DNA of 41,040 nucleotides from JAEUTH01 sp044230205 (GTDB lineage: Bacteria; Bacteroidota; Bacteroidia; AKYH767-A; OLB10): NCBI GenBank assembly GCA_044230205.1, contig JBGARN010000021.1, positions 1 through 41,040 on the forward strand. Direction: 5' to 3'. Under the pieces are notes generated by a model. It searched no databases and was not told where the DNA came from. It worked only from the letters and a program-made list of their open reading frames with translations. Below, in pieces: positions 14,501-23,119 of the stretch. The stretch's first letter is position 1; the number at the start of each line of letters is the position of its first letter. The position numbers and the translations under genes are program-made.

Positions 14501-17494
14501 ATGCAGAATAAAGGTGCCGTAAGGCTTTTTACTATTTTATTATTTCTTGTTTGTCTATACCAGCTTTCGTTTACATTCATTACCCGTAATGTTGAGAGTA
14601 ACGCCAAGGACTTTGCTAAAGGCGATTCTTTAAAAGAATACCGTTTTCTTGATTCTATGAAAAATGAAACGGTTTATCCATTACTTGTTAAGGATTTTAC
14701 TTACCAGGAGTGTAAAGAGCGTGAAATTAACCTTGGTCTTGACCTTAAGGGTGGTATGAACGTAACGCTGGAAGTTTCAGTGGCTGATATTGTTAAAGCA
14801 CTGGCTAATTATAATCCCGATCCTAATTTCAATAAAGCAATTGCTAATGCACAAGCTAAAGAGCGCAACTCGCAATTGAGTTTCGTTACGCTTTTTGGCA
14901 ATGAATACAAAGCACTTGCACCTAATGATAAATTGGCTGCTATCTTTTCTACAGTTGAGTTGCAAAGTAAAATCAACTACAACTCTACCAATGATGAGGT
15001 ATTAAAAGTGGTTAACGATGAGGTAAACAGTGCTGTTGACCAGTCGTATAATATTATCAAAACACGTATTGATAAATTCGGTGTAACACAGCCTAACGTG
15101 CAGAAATTGCAAAACGGCCGTATTTTGGTTGAATTACCCGGGGTTAAAGAAAAAGAGCGTGTTCGTAAGCTGTTGCAGGGAACGGCAAGGCTTGAATTTT
15201 GGCCTACTTATAATTTTGGCGATTTAGTTAAAAACCTGATTGAGGTAAATAAAACCCTGAAGGCATTAAACGACCGCGATTCTTTGCTTGCTAAAGGTGC
15301 TGACACTTCAGCGGCTTCTCAAGCTACAGCAGTTACAGATACTGCAAAGAAAGACAGCAGCGCAAATGCACTATTAAGCAAAATTGACGAAGCAGCTAAG
15401 GCAAAAGATACCAGCAAAACTGATTCTACCAAAACCATGACCATGGAAGAATCTCTGAAGGAGTACCCACTGTTTACCTACCTGCTGCCTGCTGATTTTC
15501 AGGTAAAAACAGCTGAAGATCAGAAGTTTGTTTATGAAACACCACGCTTGGGATATTGCCCTGTAAAAGATACTGCTAAGGTGAATGAAATTTTCAGGAT
15601 GCCTGAAATTAAAGCACTAATGCCAAATGATATCAAATTATTGTGGACGGTTAAGCCTTCACCAATGTTTAAGGATAACAGGCTTGAGCTAATTGCTATT
15701 AAAGTTGAAAGCCGCGATGGCCGTCCGCCATTAGATGGATCTGCTGTTAGTGATGCTTACCAGGATATGGGACAATTTAATAATGCTCCTGAAATTTCTA
15801 TGCGCATGAATGAGGAAGGCGCAGCTAAATGGGCCCGTCTTACTGCAGCTAATATTAAAAAGAGCGTTGCTATTGTGCTGGACGATTTTGTGTATTCATT
15901 CCCAACAGTACAAAATGAAATTACCGGAGGTAATTCATCCATTACCGGAAGCTTTACCATAAATGAAGCGAAAGACTTAGCTAACATATTAAAAGCTGGT
16001 AAACTGCCCGCACCTGCACGAATTGTTGAAGAGTCAGTAGTAGGTCCTACACTTGGTGAAGAATCTGTACGTAATGGATTTTTATCCTTTGTTATTGCCT
16101 TGTTACTCATTCTCATTTTTATGATATTTTATTATAGTAATGCAGGATGGGTTGCCGACTTAGCCATGATTGCCAACGTATTTTTTGTGTTTGGAATACT
16201 GGCATCGCTGGGCGCAGTACTTACATTGCCGGGTATAGCGGGTATAGTTCTTACCATTGCCTTATCTGTTGATGCAAACGTTCTTATTTACGAGCGTATA
16301 CGAGAAGAGTTAGCACTGGGCAAAGGATTAAGGCTTGCTATAAGTGATGGTTATAAGCATGCTTATTCATCAATTATTGATTCTAACGTAACCACCTTCT
16401 TAATTGGTGTTATTCTTTACACATTCGGTACAGGGCCTATTCAAGGATTTGCAACTACCTTGTGTATAGGTATCCTGACATCATTATTCTGTGCGATATT
16501 TATTACGCGATTGATTTTTGAATGGCGCTTAGCTAAAAACAAGTCAATTCAGTTTGCTACTAAAATGACTTCAGGTGCATTCAAGAATATTAAAATTGAC
16601 TGGGTAACTAACCGTAAATTATACTATTCTGTTTCAACTTTGTTTATAATTGTTGGAATAGCTTCTATGTTCATGCGCGGTTTCGATTTTGGTGTTGACT
16701 TTGCCGGAGGACGTACTTACAAAGTAGATTTCATTAACCCGGTGCGTTCGGAAGAAGTAAGAGCCAAACTGGAAACAGTATTGGGTTCAGCCCCGGAGGT
16801 AAAAACACTTGAGAACAATCACACGTTAAAAATCACAACTAAATATCTTATTGATAGTAAGGATGTAGATGCTGATAATAAGGTGGAAGCAAAATTACTT
16901 AGCGGGTTGAATATAAAGCGAGAGCAGATTGTAAGCTCCCAAAAGGTGGGACCAACAGTTGCCGATGATATTAAAAACTCTGCATGGCAGGCTACGCTAT
17001 TCTCTATTTTTGTAATATTCCTTTACATACTTGCCCGTTTCCGCAAATGGACATTTGGTATGGGTGCCGTTGTAGCGCTAATTCACGATGTGTTATTTAT
17101 TATGGCTTTATTCTCCCTGCTATGGGGTGTATTGCCATTCTCCCTCGAAATTGACCAGGCATTTGTTGCAGCTATACTTACTGTAATGGCTTATTCAGTA
17201 ACTGATACCGTGGTGGTATTCGATCGTATTCGCGAATTTTTATCTATTCATAAAAAAGGTGATATGAAGCCGGTAATCAATGACGCATTAAATGCAACAT
17301 TAAGCCGTACTATCAATACATCACTTACTATATTCTTTGTATTGTTATCCATTTTCATTTTCGGTGGTGAAACGATTAAAGGATTTGCTTTTGCATTGCT
17401 GGTAGGTATTATTGTTGGAACCTATTCTTCCATTTGCATTGCAACTCCGATTGTTTACGACTTTGCAGGCAAAGACAAAGAACTCCGCCAGTAA
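14501..17494 (+). CDS. secDF: Protein translocase subunit SecDF (fused)
   Basis: A 997-residue fusion of SecD and SecF, the usual form in Bacteroidota. After a first transmembrane helix (about 8-28) the SecD periplasmic part carries LGLDLKGGMNVTLEV and a disordered A/K/T/S-rich insert at about 260-310. The SecD membrane motif IALSVDANVLIYERIREEL follows, then the SecF half starts with FGVDFAGGRTYKVDF and ends with the motif VTDTVVVFDRIRE. SecDF uses the proton gradient to pull proteins out of the SecYEG channel on the periplasmic side, here serving the many signal-peptide proteins around it. It has its own promoter (14437-14469) and terminator (17518-17546), so it is a single-gene unit. Confidence 0.97.
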   Translation: MQNKGAVRLFTILLFLVCLYQLSFTFITRNVESNAKDFAKGDSLKEYRFLDSMKNETVYPLLVKDFTYQECKEREINLGLDLKGGMNVTLEVSVADIVKALANYNPDPNFNKAIANAQAKERNSQLSFVTLFGNEYKALAPNDKLAAIFSTVELQSKINYNSTNDEVLKVVNDEVNSAVDQSYNIIKTRIDKFGVTQPNVQKLQNGRILVELPGVKEKERVRKLLQGTARLEFWPTYNFGDLVKNLIEVNKTLKALNDRDSLLAKGADTSAASQATAVTDTAKKDSSANALLSKIDEAAKAKDTSKTDSTKTMTMEESLKEYPLFTYLLPADFQVKTAEDQKFVYETPRLGYCPVKDTAKVNEIFRMPEIKALMPNDIKLLWTVKPSPMFKDNRLELIAIKVESRDGRPPLDGSAVSDAYQDMGQFNNAPEISMRMNEEGAAKWARLTAANIKKSVAIVLDDFVYSFPTVQNEITGGNSSITGSFTINEAKDLANILKAGKLPAPARIVEESVVGPTLGEESVRNGFLSFVIALLLILIFMIFYYSNAGWVADLAMIANVFFVFGILASLGAVLTLPGIAGIVLTIALSVDANVLIYERIREELALGKGLRLAISDGYKHAYSSIIDSNVTTFLIGVILYTFGTGPIQGFATTLCIGILTSLFCAIFITRLIFEWRLAKNKSIQFATKMTSGAFKNIKIDWVTNRKLYYSVSTLFIIVGIASMFMRGFDFGVDFAGGRTYKVDFINPVRSEEVRAKLETVLGSAPEVKTLENNHTLKITTKYLIDSKDVDADNKVEAKLLSGLNIKREQIVSSQKVGPTVADDIKNSAWQATLFSIFVIFLYILARFRKWTFGMGAVVALIHDVLFIMALFSLLWGVLPFSLEIDQAFVAAILTVMAYSVTDTVVVFDRIREFLSIHKKGDMKPVINDALNATLSRTINTSLTIFFVLLSIFIFGGETIKGFAFALLVGIIVGTYSSICIATPIVYDFAGKDKELRQ

Positions 17495-17517
17495 GATTTA
17501 GATTTAGTTATATACAA

Positions 17518-17546
17518 AACCTCCCTTAGCCGGGAGGTTTTTTTTT
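17518..17546 (+). terminator. Rho-independent terminator of secDF
   Basis: Perfect 8-bp stem AACCTCCC (17518-17525) and GGGAGGTT (17532-17539), loop TTAGCC, running into a T tract to 17546. It lies 24 bases past the secDF stop. The loop matches that of the terminator at 29563. Confidence 0.92.
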
Positions 17547-17662
17547 GATTATAGGTGATGTTGACGTTAAATGTGAGTTGTTGCGTAATGTTGAAAATGA
17601 GCACACGCTAGTCGATCGAATTTAATACATTCGCTTTATATTCATATTAATTATCAGCATTT

Positions 17663-19516
17663 ATGAAAAAGAAGTTGCATTTATTATTGTTAATGGCTTT
17701 TATGGCTTCCGGCTTGCATGCTCAAATTAGTCATGTTGAGCCGCCCAACTGGTGGGTGGGAATGAAAAATCCGAACGTGCAGCTACTCATACATGGTAAT
17801 AATGTAGGTGAAACAATGCCTGTAATTAATTATGCTGGCGTAACTATTAAGAAAGTGAATAAGGCCACTAGTAAAAATTATCTCTTCATTGATTTGGAAA
17901 TTGCAAAAACAGCGAGTCCGGGAACATTAAAAATAAATTTTAATAGTGATGGTAATACGGTATATACTTATTCCTATCCATTGCTTCAGCGTCAGAATAA
18001 TGCATCGCTTGTAAAAGGATTTAATTCATCAGATGTCATTTACCTGATAGTACCCGATAGGTTTGCTAATGGAGATACGAGTAATGATGTGGTGCAGGGC
18101 ATGCGCGAAAATAAAATTGACCGAAAATTTGAAGGTGGAAGACACGGTGGTGATATCCGCGGAATAATCAACAACCTTGATTATATAGCAACAATGGGTT
18201 TTACTGCTATTTGGCCTACACCGATGCTTGAAAACGATATGCAGCGCTATTCTTATCACGGATACTCTATTACTAATCATTATAAAGTAGATCCGCGTTA
18301 CGGAACGCTGGATGATTATAAAGAGCTTTCGCAAAAGGCAAAGCAAAAGGGAATAAAGCTGATTTTCGATAATGTAATCAACCATACCGGAACCAACTAC
18401 TGGTGGATGAATGATCTGCCATTTAAAAACTGGATAAACTACCCAGATTCTTTCCAGTACACCAATCATCGCAGAACTGTGAACCAGGATCCCTATGCAT
18501 CTGAATATGATAAAAAACTGATGACAGAAGGCTGGTTTGATAAAACAATGGCTGATATGAACGGTTTAAATTCATTCATGGCCGCTTATCTTATTCAAAA
18601 TTCCATTTGGTGGATTGAAACTTTACAATTGGCCGGCATCAGGCAAGATACTTATTGCTATTCTGATAAAACATTGCTTAAAGATTGGAGTTGCAGTATA
18701 ATGAATGAGTATCCTGATTTTAATATAGTAGGTGAGGAGTGGAGCCTCAACCCGCTTATTACCTCATATTGGCAGCGTGGGAAAAATAATAGTGACGGGT
18801 ACATCAGTTGTTTAAAAACCATTATGGATTTTCCTTTGCAGGCTGCACTTGTGCAGGCATTAAATGACAATGCAAAACCAGATTACGGTACTGGTCTTAT
18901 AAAACTTTATGAAGCTTTGGCCAATGACTTTGCTTATGTTAACGTAAATAACATACTTGTTATGTGCGATAATCATGACATGAACAGAATTTACATGCAA
19001 TTGAATCAAAACATAAAGCTTACCAAAATGGCGCTAACCTATATACTTACTGTTAGAGGTATTCCGCAAATATTTTATGGAACTGAAATACTAATGGACA
19101 ATTACCCACACAATAAAAATGATGGTATTATCCGTTCTGATTTTCCGGGAGGGTGGAAAGATGATACCGTAAATGCATTTACAGGAAAGGGTTTGAGGGC
19201 ATCTCAATCTGAAATGCAGCAATGGATAAAGCTGCTACTAAATTGGCGTAAATCAGAAGCGGTTATTGCAAATGGCAAAACACTTCACTTTGCACCTTTC
19301 AATAATTGTTATGTGTATTTTAGGTATAATCAAGATAAAACCATAATGGTTGTATTGAATAAGAATGAAGGTAATGTGGATTTGCCGGTTGACCGATTTA
19401 ATGAAATACTGAAATCGAAGAAAACAATAAAAAATGTTTTAACAGGGGTTTCCACATCACTTAGTGAAAAGGTTATAATAGAGCCTTTTTCAGCTTCAGT
19501 TTTTGAAGTGGAATAA
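17663..19516 (+). CDS. GH13 alpha-amylase family enzyme (cyclomaltodextrinase/neopullulanase type)
   Basis: A 617-residue exported glycoside hydrolase with signal peptide MKKKLHLLLLMAFMASGLHA. An N-terminal beta-domain (about 22-115: HVEPPNWWVGMKNPNVQLLI) is of the cyclomaltodextrinase N-type. The catalytic barrel has all four GH13 regions: DNVINH (236-241), GIRQD with nucleophile D329, GEEW with acid/base E358, and DNHD with D439. The spacing resembles neopullulanases. A C-terminal beta-domain closes the protein. It should cleave alpha-1,4 (and perhaps alpha-1,6) bonds in maltodextrins, pullulan or cyclodextrins in the periplasm or at the surface. No SusC/SusD pair or transporter is adjacent, so this is not a classic starch locus. 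Confidence 0.9.
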   Translation: MKKKLHLLLLMAFMASGLHAQISHVEPPNWWVGMKNPNVQLLIHGNNVGETMPVINYAGVTIKKVNKATSKNYLFIDLEIAKTASPGTLKINFNSDGNTVYTYSYPLLQRQNNASLVKGFNSSDVIYLIVPDRFANGDTSNDVVQGMRENKIDRKFEGGRHGGDIRGIINNLDYIATMGFTAIWPTPMLENDMQRYSYHGYSITNHYKVDPRYGTLDDYKELSQKAKQKGIKLIFDNVINHTGTNYWWMNDLPFKNWINYPDSFQYTNHRRTVNQDPYASEYDKKLMTEGWFDKTMADMNGLNSFMAAYLIQNSIWWIETLQLAGIRQDTYCYSDKTLLKDWSCSIMNEYPDFNIVGEEWSLNPLITSYWQRGKNNSDGYISCLKTIMDFPLQAALVQALNDNAKPDYGTGLIKLYEALANDFAYVNVNNILVMCDNHDMNRIYMQLNQNIKLTKMALTYILTVRGIPQIFYGTEILMDNYPHNKNDGIIRSDFPGGWKDDTVNAFTGKGLRASQSEMQQWIKLLLNWRKSEAVIANGKTLHFAPFNNCYVYFRYNQDKTIMVVLNKNEGNVDLPVDRFNEILKSKKTIKNVLTGVSTSLSEKVIIEPFSASVFEVE

Positions 19517-19579
19517 TTTAACCTGGGATTTAAATAATTTATTTCATGCTGATTAATTCGATGATCAGATAAACTGGCA

Positions 19580-19611
19580 TTGACAACTGCATTGTAAATT
19601 AATTACTTTTG
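19580..19611 (+). promoter_or_regulatory. Promoter of the tatA-type gene
   Basis: TTGACA begins at 19580 and TACTTTTG lies at 19604-19611, a full TAnnTTTG match with the same 21-base spacing as the secDF promoter. The TTG inside the -7 box (19609) is in frame with the TatA gene but is unlikely to be a start. Transcription should begin near 19618, giving a leader of about 12 bases before GTG at 19630. Confidence 0.6.
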
Positions 19612-19629
19612 GCAACAAATAATTTTAAA

Positions 19630-19995
19630 GTGGACAGGCTTTTATTTTTAGATAATCTTGGCGGAGGTGAAATACTGGTAGTGGCAATTTTTGTCCTGTT
19701 ATTTTTCGGGTCAGATAAAATTCCCGGGCTGATGAAAAGCCTGGGCCGAGCAATGCGAGAATTCCGAACCGCAATGGACGATGTAAAAAATGATATCGAA
19801 CAAAGTGTTAGCGAACCGGCAAAAAAAATTAAAGAGAATATAGAATTAACCATTAATGAACCTGTTGACTCGATTTCGCGAAACATTAATAAAGCAATGG
19901 AATTGCCTGATGAAAAGGATAACAGCGATGTTGAGACCAGCACAGGAAATACAATTGACAATACCCCACCTGCCGATCCGGAAAAGTTAAAATGA
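19630..19995 (+). CDS. tatA: Sec-independent translocase protein, TatA/TatB family
   Basis: A 121-residue protein from GTG at 19630 (MDRLLFLDNLGGGEILVVAI). The single N-terminal transmembrane helix (EILVVAIFVLLFFG), the FGSDKIPGLMKSLGRAMREF hinge plus amphipathic helix, and an acidic hydrophilic tail are the TatA/B signature. The tail is longer than in minimal TatA and has repeated SEPAKKIKENIE / NEPVDSISRNIN segments. A TTG at 19609 is in frame but forms part of the likely promoter. TatA oligomers form the pore for folded proteins; TatC is not in the window. It is followed by a small membrane protein 119 bases downstream. Confidence 0.88.
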   Translation: MDRLLFLDNLGGGEILVVAIFVLLFFGSDKIPGLMKSLGRAMREFRTAMDDVKNDIEQSVSEPAKKIKENIELTINEPVDSISRNINKAMELPDEKDNSDVETSTGNTIDNTPPADPEKLK

Positions 19996-20114
19996 TTATT
20001 CTTTAAGGATTACACTGTTTTTTAAATGTGCGAAAATTCTTAATGAGCCAATTTGACTCAGGTAATGCAAAAAATGACTTTGATTATTATCGAATAATCA
20101 TTTTGTTTGTCTCA

Positions 20115-20537
20115 ATGGAATTTAAAATACTCCTTTACATTGTTGGTGCAGCTATTTATATTGTTTACAGGCAATATCAGAAGTTGCAAAAGGAAGCATT
20201 AAAGCGGAAAGCTTCGCTGGAGCAATCAATGCCTGCCGAGAGGATGGTACAGGATCAAAGTGCTGTTAAACCAGTGACGAAACCTACGGAAGTTAAAAGC
20301 AAAAGTGTAAGACCCTTTGCTTCTGCCAGGCAGGCGCTCAAGCCAAAATCACCTTCACCCCAACCATTTTTTGAAACTCCCGAACATTACAAACCTGTTT
20401 TTGATGTTAGCAAAGAACAGTCAGAGTTGCTCCCAAAAGCTGCTATATCAACAGATAGTGAACATTATAATCAGGAACAAATTGATATCAGGAAGCTGAT
20501 ATTATATAGTGAATTGCTTAAAAGACCTGCATGGTAA
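20115..20537 (+). CDS. Small membrane-anchored protein with conserved-looking C-terminal tail
   Basis: A 140-residue protein from ATG at 20115, where a transmembrane helix begins at once (MEFKILLYIVGAAIYIVYRQ). A GTG at 20028 would add 29 residues of unlikely sequence. The middle is basic and proline/serine-rich and looks disordered. The end, IDIRKLILYSELLKRPAW, resembles the '(F/I)DLRKAVIYSEILNRKY' ending I recall from many small Bacteroidota proteins of unknown function. It points its disordered part to the cytoplasm if the helix is N-out. It may share a transcript with the TatA gene. Function unknown. Confidence 0.7.
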   Translation: MEFKILLYIVGAAIYIVYRQYQKLQKEALKRKASLEQSMPAERMVQDQSAVKPVTKPTEVKSKSVRPFASARQALKPKSPSPQPFFETPEHYKPVFDVSKEQSELLPKAAISTDSEHYNQEQIDIRKLILYSELLKRPAW

Positions 20538-20716
20538 AAACGTATATGAATACGTTAGTGTGAGTTGATTGTCATAAGTGTTAAGTCAACTGCAGGTCAA
20601 AAAATTTTTTTTTCTTGGAATTTAAAATCAAATGTTTTTACATTTACCCACCCTTAACATATAGTTAACACGCTTTTAATTACATATTCATATACCCTTT
20701 AAACTTCAGTATCCAT

Positions 20717-23119
20717 ATGCTTCGAAAAATCTACTTAGCTCTAGTATTGGTTATTTCATCTTACCTGAGCGCTTCAGCACAATCTGGCGCATTAAAAGGA
20801 AGAGTATTGGATGGCGTCACCGGTGAGCCTTTACCTTTTGCCAACGTAATTGTTGAATTAAATGGCACGCAGGCTGGCGGATCGCAAACCGACTTCGATG
20901 GTAATTATACCATTAAACCTTTAACGCCCGGACGATATGATATTAAAGTATCGTATGTAGGCTTTACCTCAGCCAAGATTACTGGTGTGCTGGTTTCATC
21001 TGATAAAATTACTTTCTATGATGTAAAGATGGATAAAGCAACCGAGAACATTAAAGAAGTAAAAGTGGAGGCTTATAAAGTTCCTATTGTTGATAAGGGT
21101 AACCCATCAACTCAAAATACAGTAACTCAGGAAGAAATAAAGGCTGCACCAACCAGAAGTGTAAATTCAATAGTTTCTACAACAGCCGGTGTTTATCAGC
21201 AGGATGAAGGAAGTGCAGTTAATGTAAGAGGATCGCGTAGTGAGGCTACTGAATATTTTATCGATGGTATTAAAGTGCGCGGATCATTAGGTTTACCGCA
21301 GTCAGGTATTGAGCAGATTACTGTTGTTACCGGTGGTGTTCCTGCACAGTATGGTGATGCAACTGGTGGTATCATTAACATTACTACACGCGGACCATCA
21401 CGTCAGTTTAATGGCGGTGTTGAATTAGCTACTTCAGAATTATTTGACAAGTATGGCTATAACCTGGTTGGTTTAAATTTATCAGGACCAGTTGTGCAAC
21501 GTAAAAATGCCGATGGCTCTAAATCCCCACTCCTTGGTTTCTTTATTTCAGGTGAGCTGGAAAGTCAAAAAGTGCCTAATCCATCTGCAATTGGATTTTA
21601 TCAGATAAGAGGTTCTAAACTTGATTCATTACGAAAGTATCCTTTCAGTGCAAACCCAAATGGAAATGGAGTTGTAAAAAATTCGGAGTACGTACGTATG
21701 AGCGATCTTGAGAAGATTAAATATTATAACAATGTTGCATCTCAAGCTTATCGTTTATCAGGCAAGTTAGATTTTCAGCCCACTAAAAACCTTACTGTTA
21801 CCTTAGGTGGTTCATGGGCTTACAGTAAAGTAAACAACTTAACCTGGGAGTACCAGTTGTTTAATTATGAAAACAATTCGCAATCTACTGCAAATACCTG
21901 GCGGGTATTCGGAAGGTTAACTCATAAACTTGGTAACCCAGATGCGAATAAGGAAAAGTCGGCATCAGCAATTCAAAATGCATATTATACTATTCAGGCT
22001 GATTATGAAAAGGTGCATAATATTAACCGGGATGAGGATCATGGTGATCGCTTATGGGATTACGGCTATCTTGGAAAATATAAAACATATCGCCAAAATC
22101 AGTATTTTCAGTATGCTCAGACACAGGTTGGTGATTTCAACGGTGATGGTGTAGCCGATTCAATTAATTATTTCAACTTTTGGGTGGATACTCTTGTAAC
22201 TTATGAGCCGGGAGGTTTAAATGAAACAACTGAGAATTATACAAGCTTATGGTATTCATTAGCACCTGGAAAAGAAGGATACTATGAAACACTTAGTGAT
22301 ATTCGTGGTGGTGGTGTTGTAGGTGGATTATTAAATGGCGACAGACCAAGTAACGTATATTCATTATGGTATAATACAGGTCGTGTTGCTAACGGATACA
22401 ATTTTTCAGACAATAGCCAGGTGCGTATTTCAGCATCAGGATCAGCGGATATAAAAAATCACGCAATTCAAATTGGTTTTGAGTATGAGCAACGTAAGGA
22501 TGCATACTGGGCAAGTGCACCAGTTGGTTTATGGGGTTTAATGCGCCAGCTGCAAAACAGCCTTATTCAAAATTATGATGTGAATAACAGTATAGTAAGT
22601 GGCGATACAATTACTTCTCCATTCTTATACTCTCCTATAGCTAATTCAAACACTGACGATCCGAATGATAACAGTAAAGGATTTTTTGAATTTGTTCGCG
22701 AAAAACTTGGAGTTGACAATACTACCTGGATTGACCTTGATTCTTATGATTATTTGAACAACAAAGATTTCTTTTCGCTGGACATGTTTGCACCAGATGA
22801 ATTATTAAATGCAGGATTGGTTGGTTATTCAGGATATGACGTTACGGGAAAAAACAGAACCGACAATGTTACATTCCAGGACTATTTCTCTAAGTTAGAT
22901 GCTAATGGTAATCCAACCCGTCAGGTTGCACCATTTCAACCTATTTACATGGCAGGTTACATACAGGATAAGTTTGCCATCAACGATTTAATTTTTAACG
23001 TGGGTGTTCGTGTTGATCGTTTTGATGCCAATCAAAAAGCAATGAAGGATCCATATTCTTTATATCAAACACGTACTGCAGGTGAAGTTAATATCCCTAA
23101 CAAGCCCTCAAATAGGTGA
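20717..23119 (+). CDS. TonB-dependent receptor, 5' part before frame break
   Basis: This frame encodes 800 residues. Signal peptide MLRKIYLALVLVISSYLSASAQ is followed by a CarboxypepD_reg-like domain (about 25-105: GALKGRVLDGVTGEPLPFAN). The TonB plug domain is at about 120-230 (PTRSVNSIVSTTAGVYQQDE, RGSRSEATEYFIDGIKVRG, GGVPAQYGDATGGIINITTR), and then barrel strands. The frame ends abruptly at KPSNR-stop (23119), in mid-barrel, while the missing barrel continues in another frame from about 23082. The two together would make a receptor of about 1200 residues. Such proteins import large substrates, using TonB energy, or form part of outer-membrane complexes. It heads a cluster with a giant exported protein and a PorV-like protein. 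Confidence 0.85.
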   Translation: MLRKIYLALVLVISSYLSASAQSGALKGRVLDGVTGEPLPFANVIVELNGTQAGGSQTDFDGNYTIKPLTPGRYDIKVSYVGFTSAKITGVLVSSDKITFYDVKMDKATENIKEVKVEAYKVPIVDKGNPSTQNTVTQEEIKAAPTRSVNSIVSTTAGVYQQDEGSAVNVRGSRSEATEYFIDGIKVRGSLGLPQSGIEQITVVTGGVPAQYGDATGGIINITTRGPSRQFNGGVELATSELFDKYGYNLVGLNLSGPVVQRKNADGSKSPLLGFFISGELESQKVPNPSAIGFYQIRGSKLDSLRKYPFSANPNGNGVVKNSEYVRMSDLEKIKYYNNVASQAYRLSGKLDFQPTKNLTVTLGGSWAYSKVNNLTWEYQLFNYENNSQSTANTWRVFGRLTHKLGNPDANKEKSASAIQNAYYTIQADYEKVHNINRDEDHGDRLWDYGYLGKYKTYRQNQYFQYAQTQVGDFNGDGVADSINYFNFWVDTLVTYEPGGLNETTENYTSLWYSLAPGKEGYYETLSDIRGGGVVGGLLNGDRPSNVYSLWYNTGRVANGYNFSDNSQVRISASGSADIKNHAIQIGFEYEQRKDAYWASAPVGLWGLMRQLQNSLIQNYDVNNSIVSGDTITSPFLYSPIANSNTDDPNDNSKGFFEFVREKLGVDNTTWIDLDSYDYLNNKDFFSLDMFAPDELLNAGLVGYSGYDVTGKNRTDNVTFQDYFSKLDANGNPTRQVAPFQPIYMAGYIQDKFAINDLIFNVGVRVDRFDANQKAMKDPYSLYQTRTAGEVNIPNKPSNR

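Noticed and set aside
19609..19629. TTG start for the TatA gene
   Set aside because: The TTG is part of the promoter box TACTTTTG, and GTG at 19630 gives the normal family N-terminus.
19599..19961. Minus-strand frame of 120 codons over tatA
   Set aside because: Antisense shadow of the TatA-type gene; no family resemblance.
20539..20556. Hairpin AACGTAT-ATGA-ATACGTT just past the stop at 20537
   Set aside because: Only seven AT-rich pairs and no T run follow, so it was not called a terminator.
20599..20620. A/T tract upstream of the TonB receptor as a terminator
   Set aside because: No GC-containing stem precedes the T run; it is more likely promoter-proximal AT-rich DNA.
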